Shown: positions 1-5,774, numbered from the stretch's first letter. The stretch is DNA of 6,157 nucleotides from Deinococcales bacterium (GCA_014378225.1 JACMOA010000216.1:1-6157); one strand, 5' to 3'. Numbers and translations: made by a program. Notes: generated from the sequence alone by a model not told the origin.

Positions 1-2
1 GC

Positions 3-1526
3 GAAATTCTGGAGGGTCTGCTCGAGCACTCTCTGAGCCTGTTTACCGCGTCCGCCGTGGCCGTGTTCGAGCTTGACGGGGACGGGGAAACCCTGCGAAT
101 CCGCAGTTCGGTGGGCCTGGAGACCGAATACATCCTGCGAACCCAGTCCAAAGTGGGCCTGGGAACCTTGGGTAAGGCTTTGCTCGAGGGCCCCCCCGTG
201 CTGCGCCCGGACGTGCTGGGAGATTTTCACAATAACCCAGACAGTTTCTTGAAAGACGGACACACTCGAGAACTGCTCGAGGCAGGTCGTTACCCGTTTC
301 GGGGACATGTGGGGATTCCACTCAATGCGCGGGGCAAAACCTTTGGCGGAATCCTGCTGTATTTTGAAGACGCCATTGACGAGCTGGGCGAGGATGACCT
401 CGATTTACTCAAGGTGTTTGCGGGTCAGGCCGCGCTGGCCATCGAAAACGCCCGCTTGTTCGAGGAACTCGAGGAGCAGGAAGCCCAGTACCGCATTCTG
501 GCTGAATCGGCCCAGGATTTGATTGTCACCACCGACACCCGAGGCTTTATCACCTACATCAACCCCGCCATTGAGGGCGTCTTGGGCTATTCCCCGCTCG
601 AGATGGTGGGCCGCTCGGTGCGCGATTTTCTCGAGGAAAGTGACCAGAAGGAGGCGTTCAAGGCGTGGCGCGAATGTCTGCGCTTGAGAGGACAGGGCGC
701 GTACTTTGAGGGCCGCATCCGGGCCAGAGACGGCGAGAGTGCCTTCCTGGAAATCAACCTCAACACGCTGAGCCGCGATGGACGAACCGTAGGTGTACTG
801 GCGGTGGGCCGCGACCTTACCGAAGAACACAGTCTGGCCGAAGAAATTGGCGCGAGGGGGCAGGCGTTGCGGCTGAGCGAAGAACGGCGGCTCGAGCTGC
901 GCTCGTATCTGGCGCTGTTCACCCAGGCCCAGGAAGAAGAGCGGCGGCGCATCTCGAGAGAGCTGCACGACGACACCGCCCAGGTTTTGATTGCGGTGGG
1001 ACGGCGTTTAGACCGCCTTGCCCGTGAAATGGGAGAAACGAGCTTGGTGGAGCGGGTCTCGAGCATTCGGGAAGACGTGGACGCAGCGCTGGTCTCCGTC
1101 CGGCGGTTTTCGCACAACCTGCGCCCCAGTGTGCTGGACGACTTGGGCCTGATGGCAGCCCTCGAGCAACTGACCGAGCGCTCGAGTCCTCCGGCACGTC
1201 TGGAGGTGGCCGGGGTGGAGCGGCGCTTGCCGGGACAGGTGGAACTGACCCTGTTCCGTATGGTTCAGGAAGCGCTGGGTAACGTGGGCAAGCACGCCCA
1301 GGCCAGTGACGTAAACGAGCGCCTTGAGTTTCGGGAAAGCCAAACCCATGTGTGGGTCACAGACAACGGCATCGGCTTTGACCCCTCGAGACTGAGCGAA
1401 CTGCTGCTCGAGGGCCATCTGGGCTTGCTGGGTCTGCGCGAACGGGTAGAACTGCTGGGCGGGGCGCTCGAGATTGTCAGTGAAGCGGGCGCGGGGACAG
1501 AGATGCATTTCTTCTTTCCAGATTGA
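3..1526 (+). CDS. GAF-PAS sensor histidine kinase, NarL/DesK type (5' partial)
   Basis: This is a cytosolic-looking two-component sensor kinase that would autophosphorylate a histidine and pass the phosphate to a response regulator. The frame is open to the left edge, and the GTG at 57 has no ribosome site and lies inside the GAF fold, so the true start is outside the window. Counting the codon at base 3 as residue 1: a GAF domain (about 1-153, ending in AGQAALAIENARLF), a short Glu-rich linker, a PAS domain (about 162-275, with ITYINPA and GYSPLEMVG), a charged helical linker, a HisKA_3 dimerisation helix with ERRRISRELHDD (phospho-acceptor His322), then an HATPase domain with N-box QEALGNVGKHAQ, DNGIGFD and GLLGLRERVELLGG. 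All catalytic motifs are intact. No membrane segment is visible. No response regulator follows, since the next gene is convergent; a partner may lie upstream. The ligand is unknown. Confidence 0.9.
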   Translation, partial: EILEGLLEHSLSLFTASAVAVFELDGDGETLRIRSSVGLETEYILRTQSKVGLGTLGKALLEGPPVLRPDVLGDFHNNPDSFLKDGHTRELLEAGRYPFRGHVGIPLNARGKTFGGILLYFEDAIDELGEDDLDLLKVFAGQAALAIENARLFEELEEQEAQYRILAESAQDLIVTTDTRGFITYINPAIEGVLGYSPLEMVGRSVRDFLEESDQKEAFKAWRECLRLRGQGAYFEGRIRARDGESAFLEINLNTLSRDGRTVGVLAVGRDLTEEHSLAEEIGARGQALRLSEERRLELRSYLALFTQAQEEERRRISRELHDDTAQVLIAVGRRLDRLAREMGETSLVERVSSIREDVDAALVSVRRFSHNLRPSVLDDLGLMAALEQLTERSSPPARLEVAGVERRLPGQVELTLFRMVQEALGNVGKHAQASDVNERLEFRESQTHVWVTDNGIGFDPSRLSELLLEGHLGLLGLRERVELLGGALEIVSEAGAGTEMHFFFPD

Positions 1527-1530
1527 ATTA

Positions 1531-1548
1531 GGAGGGTGGGAGGGTAGG
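1531..1548 (+). other. G-rich tract, possible G-quadruplex
   Basis: Directly after the kinase stop codon comes GGAGGGTGGGAGGGTAGG, with five closely spaced G runs, three of them of three Gs. Loops are one or two bases, so a two-tetrad G-quadruplex, or a three-tetrad one with a defect, is possible in the plus-strand mRNA or DNA. It resembles a Shine-Dalgarno sequence, but no credible gene starts just after it. A role is inference only. Confidence 0.35.
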
Positions 1549-1590
1549 AAAGAAAACACCCTCGAGCCTTTTATGGTACTCGAAGGTGTT
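1543..1590 (-). terminator. Rho-independent terminator of the minus-strand agu unit
   Basis: Bases 1555-1566 (AACACCCTCGAG) pair with 1579-1590 (CTCGAAGGTGTT), giving a 12-pair stem with one C-A mismatch and a 12-base loop. Read on the minus strand the stem is followed by TTTTCTTTCC, the expected T-rich tail, and it begins 20 bases after the stop of the membrane protein gene. On the plus strand the stem is followed by CTTGACC without a T run, so it would stop the kinase transcript less well. One stem arm contains a CTCGAG palindrome. Confidence 0.65.
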
Positions 1591-1609
1591 CTTGACCGAT
1601 AACACACTT

Positions 1610-2521
1610 CTAAACTTTGCTCAAACTCTCATTACTCGAGCCGTAACGCTCCGCATATCCGGTTACGCCGAACATGAAAGTTTTGCTCCATTGAAGCATC
1701 ATGAAGCAGAGCGCGTCTAGAGCCAGGGTGAGCAGGATAGCCAGGGTTGGGGTTGCGCTCGAGCCGTCAGAAGTTCCGGCAGTTAAACCTGAAAACACAA
1801 AAAGCAGAGCGCCCAGTCCAATCACCACCTGACAGAACACAAACCAGCTCGAGACGGCATTACTCTGACTCAACAGGTTAACCTTTCCGGCGCGGCCCAC
1901 CGCACGACTCGTCACCTCGAGCATCCAGGTTTGAATCGCCTTGAAAATCAGCCAGTTGAGAATCACAAACGGTGAGACCCAAATAACCACGAACACTGCT
2001 AGCAATCCTCCCAGTGCGCCCGCACCCCCAACACTGCTTAGGGTGCCTTCCAGGCTCGAGCCGCCCAGACCACCCAGACTGCCAATCAGACCTCCTACAA
2101 TGGCTCCGCCTACGGTAAAAAGCAGCAATACCAGGACGGCTCCAATAATCGGAGACCACTGAGACCACACAATCCATTTGCTCAGGGTCTGAGAGAGTTT
2201 CTCGAGCCGCACTTTATCCAGCGTCTGGCCCTGACTCCAATTCATCACTCGAGCCTGCCAATCCCTAATCCAGCCAAAGACGAAGACGTAAGCCACACCG
2301 CTGCCTACGATAAATAGACCGACGAGCACCGCAATAAAGCTAAGAACTGCTTTTGACACCCCACCCAGAGCTTCCTCGGTGCTCGAGGGTAAGGTGACAA
2401 ACCCTATCAAGGCTCCCCCTAAGACGTAAATTAAACCAATAGCCCCGTAAAGGCCGCTGAGAACCTGAAAACCCGTAAGGCTCACCTTCAGATTGTTGGT
2501 CACGGAAACCATTGGATTCAT
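1610..2521 (-). CDS. Six-helix integral membrane protein, function unknown
   Basis: A 303-residue protein that I do not recognise. Hydrophobic segments lie at about residues 17-44, 57-84, 123-150, 166-194, 225-246 and 258-278, suggesting six membrane helices with no signal peptide. Between helices 2 and 3 is an amphipathic, charged stretch (about 84-122, Trp- and Lys-rich). Helix 3 runs into a glycine-rich run (GGAIVGGLIGSLGGLGG), the kind of surface that lets helices pack tightly. The first ATG at 2521 is chosen because GGAGG stands four bases upstream of it (after TGGAGGAATA), whereas the second ATG three codons on would be too far away. The gene follows aguB by 77 bases on the same strand and ends at a good terminator, so it may be the last cistron of the agu unit. 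A link to polyamine handling is guesswork from position. Confidence 0.8.
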   Translation of the reverse strand: MNPMVSVTNNLKVSLTGFQVLSGLYGAIGLIYVLGGALIGFVTLPSSTEEALGGVSKAVLSFIAVLVGLFIVGSGVAYVFVFGWIRDWQARVMNWSQGQTLDKVRLEKLSQTLSKWIVWSQWSPIIGAVLVLLLFTVGGAIVGGLIGSLGGLGGSSLEGTLSSVGGAGALGGLLAVFVVIWVSPFVILNWLIFKAIQTWMLEVTSRAVGRAGKVNLLSQSNAVSSWFVFCQVVIGLGALLFVFSGLTAGTSDGSSATPTLAILLTLALDALCFMMLQWSKTFMFGVTGYAERYGSSNESLSKV

Positions 2522-2563
2522 TATTCCTCCACCCTCGAGTTCCTTTGAACCTGGGCTGAGCAG

Positions 2564-2592
2564 AGAATAGCAGAAATTTATAATTTACTCAT
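2564..2592 (-). promoter_or_regulatory. Possible weak promoter before the membrane protein gene
   Basis: The 77-base gap after aguB is AT-rich and has no terminator. On the minus strand TATTCT (2564-2569) could be a -10 box, preceded by TGC. An upstream -35 match is poor: ATGAGT with 17 bases or TTATGA with 19. A second AT-rich candidate, TATAAA, lies at 2577-2582. The gene may therefore have its own promoter in addition to read-through from aguB. Confidence 0.25.
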
Positions 2593-2598
2593 AAGGTT

Positions 2599-3465
2599 TT
2601 AACGCACCCCACCGTCCAAGGTCATCAGCGGTGCATACAGCTCAGGCCGACGGTCCCGGAAAAAGCCCATTCCGGCCCGGAACCTTCGCGCATTTGCGAA
2701 GTCCATCTCGGCATAAATAATGCCCTCACCACCCTCGAGTTCGGCCTGTTTTTCTCCGGTGTAGTCCACAATAAAGCTGTGTCCGTAGTACGTCTGCTCG
2801 AGGGTTTCAACCCGCTCGTTTCCCACCCGGTTGCAGCCCGCCAGATAAGTAGAATTGACCACCGCATGTCCGGTCATGGCCCGCTGCCACATCTGAAACG
2901 AGTTGGGGGTTTCCACCTCGGACGGCTCACTGCCAATGGCGGTAGGGTAGAGCAGCAAATCCGCGCCCAGCAAGGTCATGGCCCTGGCGCACTCCGGGAA
3001 CCACTGGTCCCAGCAGATGCCCACCCCAATGGAACCGTAACGGGTCTTCCAGGTTTTAAATCCGGTGTCACCAGGGTTGAAGTAATACTTTTCTTCATAG
3101 CCAGGGCCGTCTGGGATGTGGCTTTTGCGGTACACCCCCATCTGCGTGCCGTCGGCATCGAATAGGGCTAAGCTGTTGAAATACGCCTGTCCCGCTTTCT
3201 CGAAAAAGCTGATGGGCAGCACCACACTCAACTCTCGAGCGAGGTCCTGAAAACGTCCTAAAAAAGGGTGTCCCTCCACCGGGTGCGCCAGTGCAAAGTA
3301 TTCTTCACGCTCGAGCTGGCAAAAATACAAATTTTCGAACAGTTCGGGTAACAAGATGATGTTGGCTCCTTCCAAAGCCGCTTCACGAACGTACTTTTCA
3401 GCTTTCTCGAGATTCTGCTCGAGAAAGCTGGTCATGGACATCTGAATAATGGCAAGCTTGGGCAT
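2599..3465 (-). CDS. aguB: N-carbamoylputrescine amidase
   Basis: A cytosolic nitrilase-superfamily enzyme that hydrolyses N-carbamoylputrescine to putrescine, CO2 and ammonia, the last step of the arginine-agmatine route. At 288 residues it has the usual family length. The Glu-Lys-Cys triad is visible: Glu41 in LLPELFENLY, Lys114 in VYRKSHIPDGPGYEEKYYF and Cys151 in GVGICWDQWFPE; Glu125 is the additional conserved acid. The IPDGPGYEEKYYF and CWDQWFPE segments are typical of the carbamoylputrescine branch. The ATG at 3465 is preceded on the minus strand by TGAGGT about seven bases away, a fair ribosome site. Its partner aguA lies 104 bases upstream on the same strand, which strongly supports the assignment. 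Nothing looks broken. Confidence 0.93.
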   Translation of the reverse strand: MPKLAIIQMSMTSFLEQNLEKAEKYVREAALEGANIILLPELFENLYFCQLEREEYFALAHPVEGHPFLGRFQDLARELSVVLPISFFEKAGQAYFNSLALFDADGTQMGVYRKSHIPDGPGYEEKYYFNPGDTGFKTWKTRYGSIGVGICWDQWFPECARAMTLLGADLLLYPTAIGSEPSEVETPNSFQMWQRAMTGHAVVNSTYLAGCNRVGNERVETLEQTYYGHSFIVDYTGEKQAELEGGEGIIYAEMDFANARRFRAGMGFFRDRRPELYAPLMTLDGGVR

Positions 3466-3569
3466 AGTGAAACCTCAAAGTATGTAATACGTCCGGCACA
3501 CAGAATAAACACCAGACTGTCTATAAAAATATAAAAAGGTCCTCGAGCAAAGCCCACCGAAACTCCTGC
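3466..3569 (-). other. Spacer between aguA and aguB with AT-rich tract
   Basis: This 104-base gap is long for a tight operon. Read on the minus strand it contains one CTCGAG (3542), an AT-rich tract (about 3521-3540) that could act as an upstream promoter element, a TATTCT box (3502-3507) and the small dyad GTATGTAATAC (3480-3490, plus strand). No good -35/-10 pair and no terminator hairpin was found, so co-transcription with possible internal initiation is the most likely reading. Confidence 0.35.
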
Positions 3570-4658
3570 TCATCGCTCATCGCTGCTGTCAAGCGTCCAA
3601 ATCCGACCCACCGGCTGCTGCTGGGTCACGCAATGAAACGAGCCTCCGCCCTCAATAATCGCCCTCGAGCTGAGTCCAATGGTTTCGCGGCCCGGAAAAA
3701 GTGGGGTTAAAATCTCGAGCGCCACCGAATCCAGCGGGTCTCCGTAAAGCGGAACCACCACGAAGCCGTTGCCAATGTAAAAGTTTGCGTAAGTGCAGGC
3801 TAAACGTCCTTCCGAATTCTCGAGCCGATTCTGGGGCAGCGGCAATTCCACAATCCTGAACGGCTTGTTCTGGAGGTCAGTGAAGGTTTTGAGGCGCTCG
3901 AGGTTGTCCTGTAAAGTCTGATAATTTCCGGTGTCAGACGGTTGACACACGCTGGTGACAATCGTGCGCTCGTCCACAAAACGGGTGATGGTGTCAATGT
4001 GTCCGTCGGTGTGGTCGCCCTCGAGTCCATTCTCGAGCCACAGTAGTTTCTCAAAGCCCAGGTGGTCGTTTAAGACCCGCTCGAGGTCCTCTTGGGTCAT
4101 TCCGGGATTGCGTCCCTGTTCCATCAAACACTGCCGGGTGGTCAGCGCCACACCTGCTCCGTTTGGCTCGAGCGAACCACCTTCCATCACGATGGGTAGG
4201 TCCCAGTGGTCCATCTGTAAAAATTCAGCCAGTGCTTCCGGGGCCTGAGTGTCGTTTTGCCAGTGAAACTTATTGCCCCAGGCGTTAAATTTCCAGTGAA
4301 CAAAGCTGACCTCATTTTCGGTCTCAGACGCTCGAGTGACGAAAATAGGACCGTTGTCCCTGAACCAGACATCGTCGAGTGGAACGCGGTGATAGGTGAC
4401 GGGCGTACCGGAAAGCCGCGCTCGAGCGTCTTGTTCAGATTCACCGTCTCGCACCAGTAAATGGACACTCTCAAAACGGGCGATGGTTTGTATCAGAGCG
4501 GTAAATTCTTGGCGTACCCGCTCGAGCTGACCAAACCACAACTCGTTGTCGGCAGGCCAAGAGGTCCAGGTGGCCGCGTGTGGAGTCCATTCGGCGGGTT
4601 GGGTGAAGTTTAACGCTCGAGGGGTAGGGGTAGTGAGATGGCGAAGGGGCATAGGCAT
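3570..4658 (-). CDS. aguA: Agmatine deiminase (agmatine iminohydrolase)
   Basis: A cytosolic enzyme of the peptidyl-arginine-deiminase-like fold that converts agmatine to N-carbamoylputrescine and ammonia, supplying aguB. The 362 residues match the family. Motifs seen: AEWTPHAATWTSWP near residues 22-35, LDDVWFRDNGP (94-104, with Asp95/Asp96), MEGGSLEPNG (158-167, Glu159), GDHTDGHIDT (214-223, His220 and Asp222) and GGGSFHCVTQQQP (337-349, catalytic Cys343). All expected catalytic residues are present. The annotated ATG at 4658 has no Shine-Dalgarno; a second ATG two codons on (4652) fits a leaderless start better, given the -10 box at 4661-4666. The 3' end overlaps a seven-base tandem TCATCGC repeat (3570-3583). 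It heads the minus-strand agu unit. Confidence 0.93.
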   Translation of the reverse strand: MPMPLRHLTTPTPRALNFTQPAEWTPHAATWTSWPADNELWFGQLERVRQEFTALIQTIARFESVHLLVRDGESEQDARARLSGTPVTYHRVPLDDVWFRDNGPIFVTRASETENEVSFVHWKFNAWGNKFHWQNDTQAPEALAEFLQMDHWDLPIVMEGGSLEPNGAGVALTTRQCLMEQGRNPGMTQEDLERVLNDHLGFEKLLWLENGLEGDHTDGHIDTITRFVDERTIVTSVCQPSDTGNYQTLQDNLERLKTFTDLQNKPFRIVELPLPQNRLENSEGRLACTYANFYIGNGFVVVPLYGDPLDSVALEILTPLFPGRETIGLSSRAIIEGGGSFHCVTQQQPVGRIWTLDSSDER

Positions 4659-4660
4659 TT

Positions 4661-4688
4661 AGTGTAACAGCCCAGCCCTGGTGGGCAA
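4661..4688 (-). promoter_or_regulatory. Promoter of aguA, probably leaderless
   Basis: On the minus strand TTGCCC (4683-4688) and TACACT (4661-4666) are separated by 16 bases and match the -35 and -10 consensus at four of six positions each. The -10 box ends two bases before the first ATG (4658) and eight bases before the second (4652), so transcription should start at or next to the second ATG. No ribosome site is present. Leaderless genes with a TANNNT box just upstream of the start codon are known to be common in Deinococcus. Confidence 0.5.
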
Positions 4689-4703
4689 GGACGCAGGCCC
4701 CTG

Positions 4704-4804
4704 CTCAGAGGGGCAGCAGATAATAGAGACGCTGAACTTTTTTAGGTTGGCTAGAAAAGCAGCTACTCGGGACGCTGCAAAAATTATCTGAGTTGCGCCT
4801 TGAG
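4704..4804. repeat. Inverted-repeat element, possible structured RNA or MITE-like remnant
   Basis: The ends form an imperfect inverted repeat: 4704-4724 against 4783-4804, with a perfect eight-base core CAGATAAT/ATTATCTG. Inside are two hairpins: 4737-4745 with 4751-4759 (nine pairs including one G-U, five-base loop) and CAGC 4760-4763 with GCTG 4774-4777. Together they make a three-way junction. A short direct repeat GACGCTG occurs at 4728 and 4771. GCCCCT (4697-4702) and AGGGGC (4709-4714) offer a competing hairpin across the left end. Read on the minus strand, the second hairpin (GCAGC/GCTGC, 4759-4778) is followed by TTTT, so it could also end the transcript of the upstream membrane protein gene. 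No open frame is present. Confidence 0.45.
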
Positions 4805-4821
4805 AAAATTCGGTTAGCCGA
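4802..4821 (-). terminator. Weak terminator-like hairpin downstream of the 162-residue protein gene
   Basis: TCGG-TTAG-CCGA (4810-4821) forms a four-pair stem with a four-base loop. On the minus strand it is followed by ATTTTCTC. The stem is short and lies 130 bases past the stop codon of the gene it would serve, so this is only a candidate. Confidence 0.25.
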
Positions 4822-4950
4822 CAAAAATCTGGTGCTCAGCGTGGGCGGGTATGTGGGAGAATGCACTCGCGCGGAAATTGAATGTGTACAGAGTAAGGGG
4901 AAAATATTCGCTGGCTCGAGGAAGGCCGCTTGCTTTGATTCGCTCGAGCT

Positions 4951-5439
4951 TTAATTTCCGGGGGTGGACCCCGGCAAGAAAACCACCCGCACCACCATCA
5001 CTGCTGCACCGAAGGCAAAGAAGGCCGCCAGACCCAGATAACGCGCCCCCACCTTGCGCTCCATAAAGCGCCCGGAGAGTAATACCTCCACCAACACCAG
5101 ACTCAGCACCATAAACGAGGTGTACATCCAGTGCTCCCAATTGCGGCTGGGGTCCAGCGGCTGGCAAGCTTGGGTGCCACACACGATGGAGTCACCGGGT
5201 TTCAGGCCCGGAGTGGCGATGGGGGTTTTAAGTCCCATCAGAGCCAGGGCCACGCCCGAAAGCGTGAAAATACCTATCAGAACGCTCAAAATTCGGTTGT
5301 AAAACAGGAACGCTCGAGCGCTGGATTCAGGGCGCACCAGATAAAAGAGGCTCCAAATCGTTTGTACAAAAAAGAGAAAAGCTACAAAGTAAAGACCGAA
5401 GGCAATCGAACTCGAGTGAATTGCTTTTAAAACGTCCAC
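4951..5439 (-). CDS. Small four-helix membrane protein, function unknown
   Basis: A 162-residue protein that I do not recognise. Hydrophobic stretches at about residues 11-35, 50-70, 105-124 and 134-156 suggest four membrane helices. The loops after helix 1 (RPESSARAFLFYNR) and helix 3 (GRFMERKVGAR) are positively charged, so by the positive-inside rule both ends and the loop between helices 2 and 3 face outward. That outer loop carries Cys87 and Cys92 (VCGTQAC), which could form a disulfide or bind a metal. The start is GTG at 5439, supported by AAGG seven bases upstream on the minus strand; no nearby in-frame ATG competes. A 6-pair all-GC hairpin (4958-4974) covers the last codons. It is divergent from gyrB and not obviously related to it. 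Confidence 0.75.
   Translation of the reverse strand: MDVLKAIHSSSIAFGLYFVAFLFFVQTIWSLFYLVRPESSARAFLFYNRILSVLIGIFTLSGVALALMGLKTPIATPGLKPGDSIVCGTQACQPLDPSRNWEHWMYTSFMVLSLVLVEVLLSGRFMERKVGARYLGLAAFFAFGAAVMVVRVVFLPGSTPGN
4958..4974. other. GC-only hairpin over the 3' end of the membrane protein gene
   Basis: CCGGGG (4958-4963) pairs with CCCCGG (4969-4974) around a five-base loop, within the codons for GSTPG just before the stop. On the minus strand it is followed by AAATTAAAGC, not by a T run, so it is not a standard terminator; mRNA 3' protection is one possibility. Confidence 0.35.
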
Positions 5440-5474
5440 AGTCTCACCTTAGCACCTGTTCTCTCGAGCCGGAA

Positions 5475-5502
5475 GGGACTCCTCACCCGAGTCCTATTTT
5501 TG
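5475..5502 (+). terminator. Plus-facing terminator-like hairpin in the divergent region
   Basis: GGACTC (5476-5481) pairs with GAGTCC (5489-5494), extended by a G-T pair, around a seven-base loop, and is followed on the plus strand by TATTTTTGGG. This has the form of a Rho-independent terminator, but no plus-strand gene lies upstream of it. On the minus strand it would sit in the 5' leader of the 162-residue membrane protein gene, without a T tract. Confidence 0.45.
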
Positions 5503-5541
5503 GGTCTTAAAAATACGAAAATCCTGCACTGGGAAAGCCTA

Positions 5542-5563
5542 CAGAATACTTTTTGCTATTCTG
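5542..5563. promoter_or_regulatory. Dyad CAGAATA-N8-TATTCTG upstream of gyrB
   Basis: A perfect seven-base inverted repeat with an eight-base spacer, ending 17 bases before the gyrB -35 box. It could bind a dimeric regulator. Alternatively each arm may be a -10 box (TATTCT) of a divergent promoter: the left arm for the minus-strand membrane gene, the right arm for a plus-strand start. No convincing -35 accompanies either arm. Confidence 0.35.
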
Positions 5564-5564
5564 C

Positions 5565-5599
5565 TTAGAGCGTACTTTTCTTGACCATTTACGCTTTAA
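5565..5599. promoter_or_regulatory. Operator-like dyad surrounding the gyrB -35 box
   Basis: TTAGAGCGTA (5565-5574) and TACGCTTTAA (5590-5599) are inverted repeats matching at nine of ten positions. The 15 bases between them contain the -35 hexamer TTGACC, and the right arm enters the promoter spacer, where CTTTAAAG (5594-5601) is itself a palindrome. A repressor bound here would cover the promoter. The pattern does not match the 17-base radiation/desiccation response motif as I remember it. Confidence 0.4.
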
Positions 5600-5610
5600 A
5601 GTGCTATAAT
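5581..5610 (+). promoter_or_regulatory. Strong sigma-70-type promoter of gyrB
   Basis: TTGACC (5581-5586) matches the -35 consensus at five of six bases, and TATAAT (5605-5610) is a perfect -10. The spacer is 18 bases and a TG lies one base before the -10 (TGC-TATAAT), giving an extended -10. Transcription should start near 5617, leaving a leader of about 158 bases before the gyrB ATG. Confidence 0.85.
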
Positions 5611-5616
5611 ACAGTG

Positions 5617-5774
5617 TTTCAGGACGGGGAATACGCCCCATCCAGCCCAGAAGAAGAGGCCCGGTCAGCTCGAGTGTGTGCGGCTCGAGAGTGTATTTCT
5701 GTGGCGCTCTCTGCGGCTCGAGTATTTATAGTGCAGCCGGGTGCTGTGCAACACACTGTTTAGAAGGAGTTTTA
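5617..5774 (+). promoter_or_regulatory. gyrB 5' leader with hairpins and clustered CTCGAG
   Basis: The leader starts with a hairpin at 5622-5643 (GGACGGGG against CCCCATCC, one mismatch, six-base loop). It then holds three CTCGAG palindromes (5669, 5684, 5717), two of them in the context CGGCTCGAG. AGTGTGT (5673-5679) can pair with ACACACT (5751-5757) just before the ribosome site, and CAGC/GCTG (5734-5746) forms a small hairpin inside that span. The ribosome site AAGGAG (5764-5769) stands five bases before the ATG. A short open frame from a GTG at 5614 ends with TAG at 5761-5763, directly adjoining that site; whether it is translated is unknown. No known riboswitch is recognised. Confidence 0.45.

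Noticed and set aside
57..59. GTG 57 as the start of the histidine kinase
   Set aside because: It has no ribosome site, and the frame continues upstream to the window edge with sequence fitting a GAF domain.
405..968. Long antisense open frames opposite the kinase gene (also 587-1117 and 1008-1607)
   Set aside because: They are shadows of a clear domain-bearing gene in GC-rich DNA; none has a ribosome site or a recognisable protein signature.
1573..1602. Nine-codon ORF from ATG 1573 after the G-rich, ribosome-site-like tract
   Set aside because: The tract is too far from the ATG, and the ORF lies in the terminator loop and arm.
2803..3233. Gap of about 430 bases without CTCGAG, seemingly a protected zone
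   Set aside because: With a mean spacing of 112 bases and 55 sites, about one gap this long is expected by chance.
3570..3583. Tandem TCATCGC repeat at the end of aguA
   Set aside because: There are only two copies of seven bases, inside and at the end of coding DNA; this is consistent with chance or simple slippage.
265..4037. CTCGAG pairs 11-12 bases apart (265/276, 3406/3418, 4020/4032)
   Set aside because: Random placement at this density gives several such pairs, so there is no evidence for helical phasing.
5581..5763. A 60-codon frame starting at TTG 5581
   Set aside because: Its proposed start is the -35 box of the gyrB promoter, so the start would not be transcribed. Only the later GTG 5614 version is kept, as a weak idea.
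5440..5774. Radiation/desiccation response motif (DdrO site) before gyrB
   Set aside because: No 17-base palindrome with TTATG/CATAA-like arms was found, although such a site would be plausible in a Deinococcus gyrB promoter.
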